This document shows positions 1-7,408 of a stretch of DNA of 28,173 bases, one piece after another. Under the pieces are notes generated by a model that was not told the origin of the DNA, did no database searches, and saw nothing but the letters and a program-made list of their open reading frames with translations. The stretch is from Sphingobacteriia bacterium (lineage in GTDB: Bacteria; Bacteroidota; Bacteroidia; Chitinophagales; Chitinophagaceae), in assembly GCA_004293505.1 (NCBI GenBank), contig RDYY01000009.1:1-28173 (forward strand), read 5' to 3'. Each line of letters opens with the position of its first letter. Within the stretch, counting starts at the first letter, position 1. The translations under genes were made by a program, and so were the position numbers.

Positions 1-69
1 GATTTTTAACACTTATTCCCCACTGAACCAGACAAACTAATTATTGTTAGTCCATTCCTGACTGAACCC

Positions 70-77
70 TATTTTTG
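70..77 (+). promoter_or_regulatory. -7 promoter box of the E1 dehydrogenase gene
   Basis: TATTTTTG matches the Bacteroidota primary-sigma -7 consensus TAnnTTTG exactly. Only a weak TTG (44-46) lies upstream, with a 23-base spacer that is longer than the usual 19-21. The box ends four bases before the ATG at 82, so the transcript would start at or next to the start codon, giving a leaderless or nearly leaderless mRNA. No Shine-Dalgarno sequence is present. The transcription start is inferred. Confidence 0.5.
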
Positions 78-81
78 CTGT

Positions 82-2472
82 ATGGAATCCATTGCTGCCA
101 TTCAACACCAGGACGATATGCTCTCTTTTGAGTCTTTCAAGCAAGCTGTGCAAGAAGACTATCGACTGGCTTACCTGAGCCGCGAAGTGAGTTTGTTGGG
201 CCGAAGAGAAGTCCTGACCGGGAAAGCCAAGTTTGGCATTTTTGGGGATGGCAAGGAAGTGGCCCAGTTGGCCATGGCCAAGTTTTTTCAACCGGGCGAT
301 TTTCGCAGCGGGTATTACCGCGACCAGACTTTTATGTTTGCGGCGGGGCTTTCCACTGTGGAGCAATATTTTGCCCAACTCTATGCTGATCCCGACCTGA
401 AAAATGACCCTTTTAGTGGGGGCCGACAAATGAACGCGCATTTTGCCACCCGTTTTGTAGACGACAACGGCAATTGGTTGGATTTGGCCAACCGCAAAAA
501 TATTTCGGCCGACATGGCACCCACTGCGGCACAAATGCCCCGGGCCTTGGGCTTGGCTTTTGCTTCCAAATGTTTTAGACAGGGTTTGCAATTGAAGTCA
601 TTTGACGAACTCAGCCACAATGGCAATGAAATTTGCTTTTGCACCATTGGCGATGCGTCTACCTCAGAAGGACATTTTTGGGAAACCATCAATGCCGCGG
701 GCGTTTTGCAAGTTCCCTTGGCTGTTTTTGTTTGGGACGATGGGTATGGTATTTCGGTCCCTAAAAATTTTCAAACCACCAAGGGATCCATTTCAGATGC
801 CCTCAAGGGATTTGAAAAAATGGAGGACAGCAATGGCATCCGCATCTACAAATTAAAGGCTTGGGATTATGCGGGCATGTGCCAAGTTTTTGAAGAAGCC
901 TTGCAAAGGGTGCGCGAAACCCATACCCCTGTTCTCTTTCACGTAGAAGAAGTGACCCAACCCCAGGGCCATTCTACTAGCGGCAGCCACGAGCGCTACA
1001 AGTCGCCCGAAAGACTGGCTTGGGAAAAAGAATGGGATTGCATAAAGAAAATGAAGGAGTGGATGATGGACAATGGATTGGCCACGGCCGAAAACATTGC
1101 CGACATTGAAGCCCAAACCAAAGCGTACGTGCGGGAGTGCCGCCAAAAAGCTTGGGACAAATACATTGGACCCATTCGAGAAATGGCTGACAATGCTGCC
1201 ACCTTGATTCGCCAAGTGGTGGTGAGTGACATGGACCACTACAACCGTTTGCAGCAATTGGCCAATGATTTGCAAAACAACAAAGAGCCTTTGCGCCGGG
1301 ACGTGTTGCGCAGCCTGGCCCTGGCTTTAGAAGCCGCCCCGGGTTCCCCATCGGCCCAAGACCTGCAATTGCTTTACCAAGAACTGTTGCAAACCAACCG
1401 TGCCATTTTCAATACACACTTGCACAACCAAACACCCCGCAGTGCCCTAAAAGTGGAAGCCATCAAACCCTTGGTTTCCTTTGACGCGCCAGTGGTGAAC
1501 GGCTACGAAGTGTTGAACAAATATTTTGATGCCCTTTTTTCGCACAACCCCAAAGTGTATGCGTTTGGTGAAGACGTAGGTTACATTGGTGATGTCAACC
1601 AAGGCTTAGCGGGCTTGCAAGAAAAACATGGCCGCGACCGCATTTTTGATACGGGCATTCGCGAGCTCACCATTGTAGGGCAGGCCCTGGGCATGGCTTT
1701 GCGCGGTTTGCGTCCCATTGCCGAGATCCAGTATCTGGACTATTTGCTCTACGGCCTGCAGGTCTTGAGTGATGACGTGTCAACTACCCATTTTCGCACC
1801 AAGGGCCAACAAAGTGTGCCCCTCATCATCCGCACCCGCGGTCACCGCTTGGAAGGGATTTGGCACAGTGGTTCGCCCTTGGGCATGATGGTGAATGCTT
1901 TGCGTGGCATGTTTATTTGTGTGCCCCGCAACATGGTACAAGCCGTGGGCATGTACAATACATTGCTCTCGGCCAATGACCCCGCCATTGTGGTGGAGTG
2001 TTTGAATGGTTATCGCTTGAAAGAAAAAATGCCCGCCAATTTATTGGAATACACTGTTCCCTTGGGCCAAAGCGAAGTGATCCGCGAAGGCGATGACCTG
2101 ACCATTGTTTCTTATGGTTCTACTTTGCGCATCATTGAAGACGCTGCCCAGCGCTTGGAAGCAGAAGGGGTTCGTTGTGAAATCATTGATGTGCAAACCC
2201 TTTTGCCTTTTGACTTGAACCAAGGTATTTTGGCCTCGCTTAAAAAAACCAACCGCATTTTGTTTGTGGACGAAGACGTGCCTGGCGGTGCTGCTGCTTA
2301 CATGTACAACCAAGTGATTGAAGGGCAAAAAGCTTTTCAGTGGTTAGATGTGGCGCCCCGCACTTTAACGGCCCAAGCCCACCGCCCAGGATATGGCAGC
2401 GATGGAGACTATTTCAGCAAACCCAATGCGGAAGACGTGATAACGGTGGTGCGGGAAATGATGGCCGAATAA
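82..2472 (+). CDS. Fused E1 alpha/beta subunit of a thiamine-diphosphate 2-oxoacid dehydrogenase
   Basis: The 796-residue protein joins E1 alpha (about residues 15-370) to E1 beta (about 465-796) through a helical linker. Such enzymes decarboxylate a 2-oxoacid and pass the acyl group to the lipoyl domain of E2; branched-chain oxoacids or pyruvate are plausible substrates, but the sequence does not decide. The alpha half carries the ThDP/Mg motif, starting GDASTSEGHFWE at residue 190 and ending near WDDGYGIS. The beta half has the expected FGEDVG and PIAEIQYLDY stretches. The usual beta signature HSQSPE is replaced by HSGSPLG. No E2 or E3 gene is adjacent. The start at 82 fits the alpha N-terminus and lies just behind a -7 box. 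A terminator follows at 2503-2533. Confidence 0.9.
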   Translation: MESIAAIQHQDDMLSFESFKQAVQEDYRLAYLSREVSLLGRREVLTGKAKFGIFGDGKEVAQLAMAKFFQPGDFRSGYYRDQTFMFAAGLSTVEQYFAQLYADPDLKNDPFSGGRQMNAHFATRFVDDNGNWLDLANRKNISADMAPTAAQMPRALGLAFASKCFRQGLQLKSFDELSHNGNEICFCTIGDASTSEGHFWETINAAGVLQVPLAVFVWDDGYGISVPKNFQTTKGSISDALKGFEKMEDSNGIRIYKLKAWDYAGMCQVFEEALQRVRETHTPVLFHVEEVTQPQGHSTSGSHERYKSPERLAWEKEWDCIKKMKEWMMDNGLATAENIADIEAQTKAYVRECRQKAWDKYIGPIREMADNAATLIRQVVVSDMDHYNRLQQLANDLQNNKEPLRRDVLRSLALALEAAPGSPSAQDLQLLYQELLQTNRAIFNTHLHNQTPRSALKVEAIKPLVSFDAPVVNGYEVLNKYFDALFSHNPKVYAFGEDVGYIGDVNQGLAGLQEKHGRDRIFDTGIRELTIVGQALGMALRGLRPIAEIQYLDYLLYGLQVLSDDVSTTHFRTKGQQSVPLIIRTRGHRLEGIWHSGSPLGMMVNALRGMFICVPRNMVQAVGMYNTLLSANDPAIVVECLNGYRLKEKMPANLLEYTVPLGQSEVIREGDDLTIVSYGSTLRIIEDAAQRLEAEGVRCEIIDVQTLLPFDLNQGILASLKKTNRILFVDEDVPGGAAAYMYNQVIEGQKAFQWLDVAPRTLTAQAHRPGYGSDGDYFSKPNAEDVITVVREMMAE

Positions 2473-2473
2473 A

Positions 2474-2965
2474 TCAATCTCTCAAAAACCATTTTTCTTC
2501 TGCAGCTGTCGGTACCCGGCAGCTGTTTTTTTTGCCCCACCAGTTGTAACGGTTGCGGGCAATGAGCCGATATATTCCGTTGCGAACAAAGGGGGGAAAC
2601 AAAAAGCCCATCGCCAATAAAGAAAAAGGGAAACCGAGTAAGAGGGCTATTTTTAATACAGCTGTGGATTCGCTGTACCATTTTCCCTGATAGTATAACT
2701 GGACCGAGTTGGGCAAGGGTTGCGCAGCTGGGGAACCTTGTTCAGCCCCGGCAGGGTTGGGCACGGGATTTTCTGCTACAGTGCTGTGTTGTGTGAATCC
2801 TTGCAGCCATGTTTTTTTGGCAAGTTCCGACTGCAGGGGAAGGAGACGAAATCTTTGGTGCTTGTCCCAGCGCATCAACCGGTCTATCCAAACATTGCAA
2901 AAAACACACACCCCATCGAAAAGGACGATGGGGTGTTGCTGTGATATTTTTTCGAGGTCTTGCAT
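2474..2965 (-). CDS. DCC-family (DUF393) thiol-disulfide oxidoreductase-like protein
   Basis: The 163-residue protein begins its core with VLFDGVCVFCN, the Asp-Gly-x-Cys-x-x-Cys signature of the DCC/DUF393 family (Cys20, Cys23), a thioredoxin-like fold with presumed redox activity but no settled role. The C-terminal part (FPPFVRNGIYRLIARNRYNWWG) is also typical. Between the two core halves, at about residues 62-85, lies a Pro/Ala-rich insert absent from most relatives I know. The ATG shares its A with the yebC TGA stop (TGATG), so translation is probably coupled to yebC. An in-frame TTG one codon upstream is a less likely start. The stop is one base from the stop of the convergent E1 gene. 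Confidence 0.85.
   Translation of the reverse strand: MQDLEKISQQHPIVLFDGVCVFCNVWIDRLMRWDKHQRFRLLPLQSELAKKTWLQGFTQHSTVAENPVPNPAGAEQGSPAAQPLPNSVQLYYQGKWYSESTAVLKIALLLGFPFSLLAMGFLFPPFVRNGIYRLIARNRYNWWGKKNSCRVPTAAEEKWFLRD
2503..2533 (+). terminator. Intrinsic terminator of the E1 gene, inside the DCC coding sequence
   Basis: A 10-bp stem (2503-2512 with 2516-2525, one G-U pair, loop TAC) is followed directly by eight T residues (2526-2533). It starts 30 bases after the E1 stop. The whole element lies within the last codons of the convergent DCC gene, where it encodes roughly KKNSCRVPTAAE on the other strand. Read on the minus strand the stem is not followed by a T-run, so it should act only on the plus-strand transcript. 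Confidence 0.8.
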
Positions 2966-3687
2966 CAAGCCATGTTGTGGAAGACTTTGTTCACGTCTTC
3001 GTCTTGTTCCAACCGCTCAATCAATTTACTGACTTCTTCGGCTTGCTCATCGGTCACGGGAACAGTGGTAGAGGGGATCCATTCCAATTCGGCGCTGATG
3101 GGCTGGATGTTTTGGTCTTCCAAGGCTTTTTGCAGGTTGCCAAAATCGGTGAAAGCACAACGCAACACAATGATGGGGTTGCCTTGGTCGTCATTGCTTT
3201 CGCCCATTTCATCCAAACCATGGTCAATCAATTCCAATTCCAAGGCCTCCATGTCTTGCCCCTCGGCTTTGAGTTTGAACACCCCCATTTTTTTGAACTG
3301 AAAGCTCACGCTTCCTTGGGTGCCCATGGCGCCATTGCCTTTGTTGAAATGGCTTTTGACATTGGCCACTGTGCGCACGTGGTTGTCGGTAGCGGTTTCT
3401 ACCAACAAAGCAATGCCGTGTGGACCATAGCCTTCGTACAAGATTTCATCGTAATTGCTCTGGTCTTTTCCTTGGGCCCTTTTGATGGCAGCTTCTACCC
3501 GGTCTTTGGGCATGCCCACGCTGCGGGCATTTTGAAAACAACGGCGCAAAGCAGGATTGGTGGCTGGGTCAGGTCCGCCGGCTTTTACGGCAATCACAAT
3601 TTCTTTCCCAATGCGGGTAAACTGTTTGGCCATGCGGTCCCAACGGGCAAACATCGTGGCCTTCCTGACTTCAAAAATCCTTCCCAT
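2965..3687 (-). CDS. yebC: YebC/PmpR/TACO1-family protein
   Basis: The 240-residue protein starts [22 protein letters not shown] and continues with [27 protein letters not shown] and [13 protein letters not shown], all hallmark YebC stretches, followed by the YEGYGPHG and [14 protein letters not shown] motifs. Family members are described as DNA-binding regulators, and some relatives act as translation factors that relieve ribosome stalling; which applies here cannot be told. I chose the ATG at 3687 because homologues begin MGR. The frame stays open 17 codons further upstream, but that extension crosses the promoter and the terminator of the preceding gene. A good promoter lies at 3708-3739. 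The stop overlaps the DCC start by one base. Confidence 0.95.
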   Translation of the reverse strand: MGRIFEVRKATMFARWDRMAKQFTRIGKEIVIAVKAGGPDPATNPALRRCFQNARSVGMPKDRVEAAIKRAQGKDQSNYDEILYEGYGPHGIALLVETATDNHVRTVANVKSHFNKGNGAMGTQGSVSFQFKKMGVFKLKAEGQDMEALELELIDHGLDEMGESNDDQGNPIIVLRCAFTDFGNLQKALEDQNIQPISAELEWIPSTTVPVTDEQAEEVSKLIERLEQDEDVNKVFHNMA

Positions 3688-3707
3688 GTTGCGTTTTTTA
3701 GCGGTGG

Positions 3708-3739
3708 CAAAGGTAGCAAAAAAAAGCCCCGTTGCCAAA
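3708..3739 (-). promoter_or_regulatory. yebC promoter (TTTG-N20-TACCTTTG)
   Basis: On the minus strand TTTG (3739-3736) and TACCTTTG (3715-3708) are separated by exactly 20 bases, the best match to the Bacteroidota -33/-7 consensus in the window. The -7 box ends 20 bases before the yebC ATG, leaving room for a leader of about 14 bases. The -33 tetramer is also the loop of the terminator of the upstream permease gene, and the T-run of that terminator lies in the promoter spacer. Confidence 0.75.
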
Positions 3740-3749
3740 GCAACAGGGC
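3718..3749 (-). terminator. Intrinsic terminator of the amino-acid permease gene
   Basis: On the minus strand a 10-bp stem (3749-3740 with 3735-3726, one G-U pair) closes a TTTG loop and is followed by eight T residues (3725-3718). It begins 21 bases after the permease stop. It overlaps the yebC promoter almost completely. Confidence 0.85.
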
Positions 3750-3770
3750 CTTATCGCAGGCAATCGAAAA

Positions 3771-5342
3771 CTATTTTAAAGCACTGTTTTTCTTGCTGTA
3801 CAAGAAGTAAACCACCAGGCCCAAAGCCATCCAGGCAAAGGCCACTTTTAGGGTTTGCAGGTCCAGGGCCACAATCATGCCCAAGCAAATGACGGCTCCC
3901 AAAATGGGTACCAAGGGTACCAAGGGTGTTTTAAAGGGACGGTCCATTTCAGGCGACTTGATGCGCAGGATCCATACCCCAATGCTCACCAAAACAAAGG
4001 CAAACAGGGTACCAAAACTGGTCAGGTCACCGGCAACGCTACCGGGTACAAAAGCAGCAAACAAGCCCACAAAAACAAAGAGAATCCAGTTGGCTTTGTA
4101 AGGGGTTTTGTATTTGGGGTGGAGGTCACCAAAAGCTTTGGGGATCAATCCATCGTTGCTCATGGTGTAAAAAATTCGGCTCTGGCCCATCAACATCACC
4201 AAGATCACCGAGCTGAAACCGGCCAAGATGGCCACGGTTACGCTGGTACCCAACCACTCAAAACCCTTCATGTAGGTTTGAATGGCATAGGCCACAGAAG
4301 CTTCTTTACCAGCTGTTTTGAATTCAGTGTAGTTGGCTACGCCCGTTAACACGTGACCAAACAACACATACAAAATGGTACAGACCACCAAGGAACCCAA
4401 AATGCCAATGGGCATGTCGCGCTTGGGGTTTTTGGCTTCTTGTGCGGCCGTGCTCACGGCATCAAAGCCAATGAAAGCAAAGAACACAATGGCAGCGCCA
4501 CCCAATACTCCGCCCCATCCCCATTTAAAGAATCCATCGTGGCCAACTGTGCCTTCGGGAATCAAATAAGGGGTGTGGTTTTCTGGTTTGATGAACTGCC
4601 AGCCAAATCCAATGAAGAGCAATACAATGGCCACTTTTACAAACACAATGATCATGTTCACAAAAGCAGATTCTTGGGAACCTTTGATCAACAAAAGGGT
4701 CAACAAAAACAAGATGATCAAAGCAGGAGCATTCAAGTAACCGCGGGTGATGTCCACCATGGCGCTGAGGTTCTCCGGCAAGGCTTTGAACTGGTCGTCG
4801 CTCAAAATCAAGATGCCGTTTTTCACCGACTTGGCGGCTTCAGGCATGATGGCCACAATTTGGGCCACGGCATCGCCAGTTACTTTGTGCAGGCTTTCAA
4901 AAGGGGAGTGGCACCACTCGTACGGGATGGTCCCCCCCAATAAATTATTCAAGTACTCGCTCCAAGCAATAGAAACGGTAGCGGCACCCAAAGCATATTC
5001 CATGATCAGGGCCCAACCAATGATCCAAGCCACCAATTCACCCATGGTCACATAAGAGTAGGCATAAGCACTTCCGGCAATGGGAATCATGGAAGCAAAT
5101 TCGGCATAACACAATCCAGCAAATGCACAACCAATGGCTGCTACAATAAAGGAGATGGTTACAGCAGGTCCAGCGGCTTCGGCAGAAGCCGCAGCGGTGC
5201 GCACAAACAAGCCAGCACCAATGATGGCACCAATGCCCAGGGCAACCAGGTTACCAGCACCCAGGGTGCGTTTTAAACCATTGCCACCGTCTTCGGCACT
5301 GGCCAACATGGCGGAGAGAGATTTTTTTCTAAAGAGACTCAT
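3771..5342 (-). CDS. APC-superfamily amino-acid permease, CAT-like
   Basis: The 523-residue, strongly hydrophobic protein has about 12 to 14 membrane segments. The first segment contains LGIGAIIGAGLFVRT, the glycine-rich helix-1 motif of APC-superfamily permeases, and helix 6 shows VFFAFIGFDAVSTAAQEAKNP, typical of the cationic amino-acid transporter branch. It should import one or more amino acids with a cation in the inner membrane; the substrate is not readable. The start MSLFRKKSL at 5342 is the only sensible one. It is transcribed away from the symporter gene at 5451 and ends in its own terminator. No clear promoter is visible: the closest is an imperfect TATTTTG (5382-5376) 33 bases before the ATG. 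Confidence 0.92.
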   Translation of the reverse strand: MSLFRKKSLSAMLASAEDGGNGLKRTLGAGNLVALGIGAIIGAGLFVRTAAASAEAAGPAVTISFIVAAIGCAFAGLCYAEFASMIPIAGSAYAYSYVTMGELVAWIIGWALIMEYALGAATVSIAWSEYLNNLLGGTIPYEWCHSPFESLHKVTGDAVAQIVAIMPEAAKSVKNGILILSDDQFKALPENLSAMVDITRGYLNAPALIILFLLTLLLIKGSQESAFVNMIIVFVKVAIVLLFIGFGWQFIKPENHTPYLIPEGTVGHDGFFKWGWGGVLGGAAIVFFAFIGFDAVSTAAQEAKNPKRDMPIGILGSLVVCTILYVLFGHVLTGVANYTEFKTAGKEASVAYAIQTYMKGFEWLGTSVTVAILAGFSSVILVMLMGQSRIFYTMSNDGLIPKAFGDLHPKYKTPYKANWILFVFVGLFAAFVPGSVAGDLTSFGTLFAFVLVSIGVWILRIKSPEMDRPFKTPLVPLVPILGAVICLGMIVALDLQTLKVAFAWMALGLVVYFLYSKKNSALK

Positions 5343-5450
5343 AAATACAGGTTGGGTTCAGTTTATATGATTGGGCAAAATAGGGATAAATTGCTTAACC
5401 CCTCCCTTTTTTTGGCAGAATACGGGTATCTTGCCCGAACAAATTGCCGA
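5343..5450. other. Intergenic region between divergent transporter genes
   Basis: These 108 bases must hold the promoters of the permease (-) and the symporter (+). I see only imperfect -7-like boxes: TATTTTG on the minus strand (5382-5376) and TATCTTG on the plus strand (5427-5433). Neither has a well-spaced TTTG. No hairpin or clear operator is visible. Confidence 0.4.
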
Positions 5451-6695
5451 ATGAAGAACAAACTAACGATGTGGATCTTGGTGGCCATGGTCTTGGGTAT
5501 CCTGACGGGGTATATCATCCATGAACAAGCTGCTCCCGAGACCATTGCATCTTTTTCCAAGAACATCAAGTTGTTGGGGACCATTTTCATCCGCTTGGTC
5601 AAAACCATCATTGCGCCCTTGGTCTTTACCACTTTGGTGGTGGGCATTGCCAAATTGGGCGACATGAAAACGGTGGGTCGCGTGGGGGGGAAAGCCATGG
5701 TTTGGTTTATCTCGGCCACTTGGGTCTCCCTCTTGGTGGGCATGGTCTTGGTTAATTTTTTCAAACCGGGTTCTTATATAGACCTTTCCCAAGCCGATAC
5801 GGCGGGTCTCAAAGACCTCATGGGCAAGACCCAAGAATTCTCGGTCCAGAAATTCATTGAGCATTTGGTGCCTTCCAGTATTGTGGAAGCCATGGCCACC
5901 AATGAAGTCTTGCAAATTGTTTTGTTCTCTGTCATGTTTGGGGTGGCTGCTGCGGCTTTGGGCGAGAAAGCCAAACCGGTGATCCATGCGTTCGATGCGA
6001 TTGCCCACATTGTATTGAAGTTGGTAGAATACGTGATGAATTTTGCGCCCTTTGGTGTTTTTGGAACCCTGGCAGCTGTGGTGGCCGAAAAGGGTTTGGG
6101 GGTTTTTCAATTTTACTTCATCTATTTTGGTTACTTCGTTTTGGGCATTGCCACTTTGTGGGTGATCATGCTCAGCGTAGGCTATTTTATTTTGGGCAAG
6201 CGCATCAAGAGTTTGGTGCAACACATTGGAAATCCTTTGTTGATTGCTTTCAGTACCACCAGCAGCGAAGCCGTCTTTCCCAAACTGACCGAAGAGTTGG
6301 AGCGATTTGGGTGCAAAAACAAAATTGTTTCTTTCATCTTGCCTTTGGGATATTCTTTTAACCTAGACGGGAGCATGATGTACATGACTTTTGCCAGTTT
6401 GGCCATTGCCCAAGCGTATGGCATTGACCTGCCGCTGGGCCAACAATTTGCCATGTTGTTGGTGCTGATGCTGACCAGCAAGGGCGTAGCGGGAGTGCCC
6501 CGTGCTTCTTTGATTGTGGTCTTGGCCACTTGTGCCATGTTCAAAATACCGCCCGAAGGCGTGGCCTTGATTTTACCCATTGACCATTTTTGTGACATGT
6601 TCCGCACCGGTACCAATGTTTTGGGCAATGCCCTGGCCACCAGTGTGGTGAGCAAGTGGGAAGGAGAGTTGGGACCAGAAAGAACCGAAATATAA
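5451..6695 (+). CDS. Dicarboxylate/amino acid:cation symporter (DAACS/SLC1 family)
   Basis: The 414-residue protein has the GltPh/DctA fold markers in order: the serine-rich hairpin STTSSEAVFP (residues 268-277), the unwound helix-7 motif NLDGS (304-308, the family's NMDGT), the second hairpin SKGVAGVPRAS, and helix 8 CDMFRTGTNVLGN. The Asp and Arg of helix 8 are where acidic substrates bind in relatives; the usual final Asp of the NVxGD motif is Asn here. It should import glutamate, aspartate or C4-dicarboxylates with Na+ or H+. The ATG at 5451 gives the normal N-terminus; the frame is open 33 codons further upstream, but that stretch is intergenic in character. It heads a four-gene plus-strand run. 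Confidence 0.92.
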   Translation: MKNKLTMWILVAMVLGILTGYIIHEQAAPETIASFSKNIKLLGTIFIRLVKTIIAPLVFTTLVVGIAKLGDMKTVGRVGGKAMVWFISATWVSLLVGMVLVNFFKPGSYIDLSQADTAGLKDLMGKTQEFSVQKFIEHLVPSSIVEAMATNEVLQIVLFSVMFGVAAAALGEKAKPVIHAFDAIAHIVLKLVEYVMNFAPFGVFGTLAAVVAEKGLGVFQFYFIYFGYFVLGIATLWVIMLSVGYFILGKRIKSLVQHIGNPLLIAFSTTSSEAVFPKLTEELERFGCKNKIVSFILPLGYSFNLDGSMMYMTFASLAIAQAYGIDLPLGQQFAMLLVLMLTSKGVAGVPRASLIVVLATCAMFKIPPEGVALILPIDHFCDMFRTGTNVLGNALATSVVSKWEGELGPERTEI

Positions 6696-6711
6696 CATTC
6701 AAGAAAGGCAT

Positions 6712-7389
6712 ATGATCCTGCAGGTATTGTTGGAATTCCATTGGAGTCAATTGTTGCAACCCCAGTTTTACATTGAGCATGGTGGGCTTTGGCTCTTGCT
6801 CTTTGTGGTTTTTGCCGAAACGGGCTTGTTTGCCGGCTTTTTCTTGCCAGGCGATTCTCTTTTGTTTGTGGCGGGTATTTACAGTACCAACCTGGCCAAT
6901 GAATTCATCCCCACGGGCAATGAGTACTTGGACTTGTTGCAATTGGTGATGCTGATTTCTCTTGCAGGTATTTTGGGCAATATAACGGGCTACGCTTTTG
7001 GTAGAAAAGTAGGTCCTGTCATGTACCAATGGAAAGACAACCTATTGTTCAAACAGCGCTATTTACAACAGGCACATGAATTTTATGAGCAACATGGTGG
7101 CGGCGCCATCATCATTGCTCGTTTCATTCCTATTGTGCGCACTTTTGCACCCATTGTAGCGGGCATAGTTGACATGGACCGCAAGAAATTTTCCTTCTTC
7201 AACATTGTGGGTTGTCTGGCTTGGGTAACCAGTATGTTGGTGGCAGGACATTTTTTGCAAAAATGGATTTTGTCCCAATTTGGGTTTGATTTAAAAGAAC
7301 ATTTGGAAATCATTGTTTTGGGAATTGTGCTGATTACCACTGCCCCTGTGATTTGGAAACTGATGAGTGGTCCCAAAGCCAAAGCTTAA
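6712..7389 (+). CDS. DedA-family inner-membrane protein (SNARE-associated/VTT domain)
   Basis: The 225-residue membrane protein contains the DedA markers FAETGLFAGFFLPGDSLL near residues 37-54 (conserved Glu and Asp), GNITGYAFGRKVG, and the ARFIPIVRTFAPIVAG segment with its conserved arginines. DedA proteins are half-turn transporters linked to lipid-carrier recycling, membrane homeostasis and antimicrobial resistance. The length is normal for the family. It begins 16 bases after the symporter stop, with an AAGAAAGG-like ribosome-binding sequence at 6701-6708, one of the few in the window. It is probably cotranscribed with its neighbours. Confidence 0.92.
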   Translation: MILQVLLEFHWSQLLQPQFYIEHGGLWLLLFVVFAETGLFAGFFLPGDSLLFVAGIYSTNLANEFIPTGNEYLDLLQLVMLISLAGILGNITGYAFGRKVGPVMYQWKDNLLFKQRYLQQAHEFYEQHGGGAIIIARFIPIVRTFAPIVAGIVDMDRKKFSFFNIVGCLAWVTSMLVAGHFLQKWILSQFGFDLKEHLEIIVLGIVLITTAPVIWKLMSGPKAKA

Positions 7390-7408
7390 TTTTCGGAAAC
7401 CCTATCGC

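Noticed and set aside
2809..3810. 333-codon open frame on the plus strand across yebC
   Set aside because: It is the reverse complement of yebC and its promoter region, has no family signature, and runs through the permease terminator.
5352..5450. 33-codon N-terminal extension of the symporter
   Set aside because: The extra residues occupy the divergent intergenic region and do not resemble the family N-terminus; MKNKLTMWILV at 5451 does.
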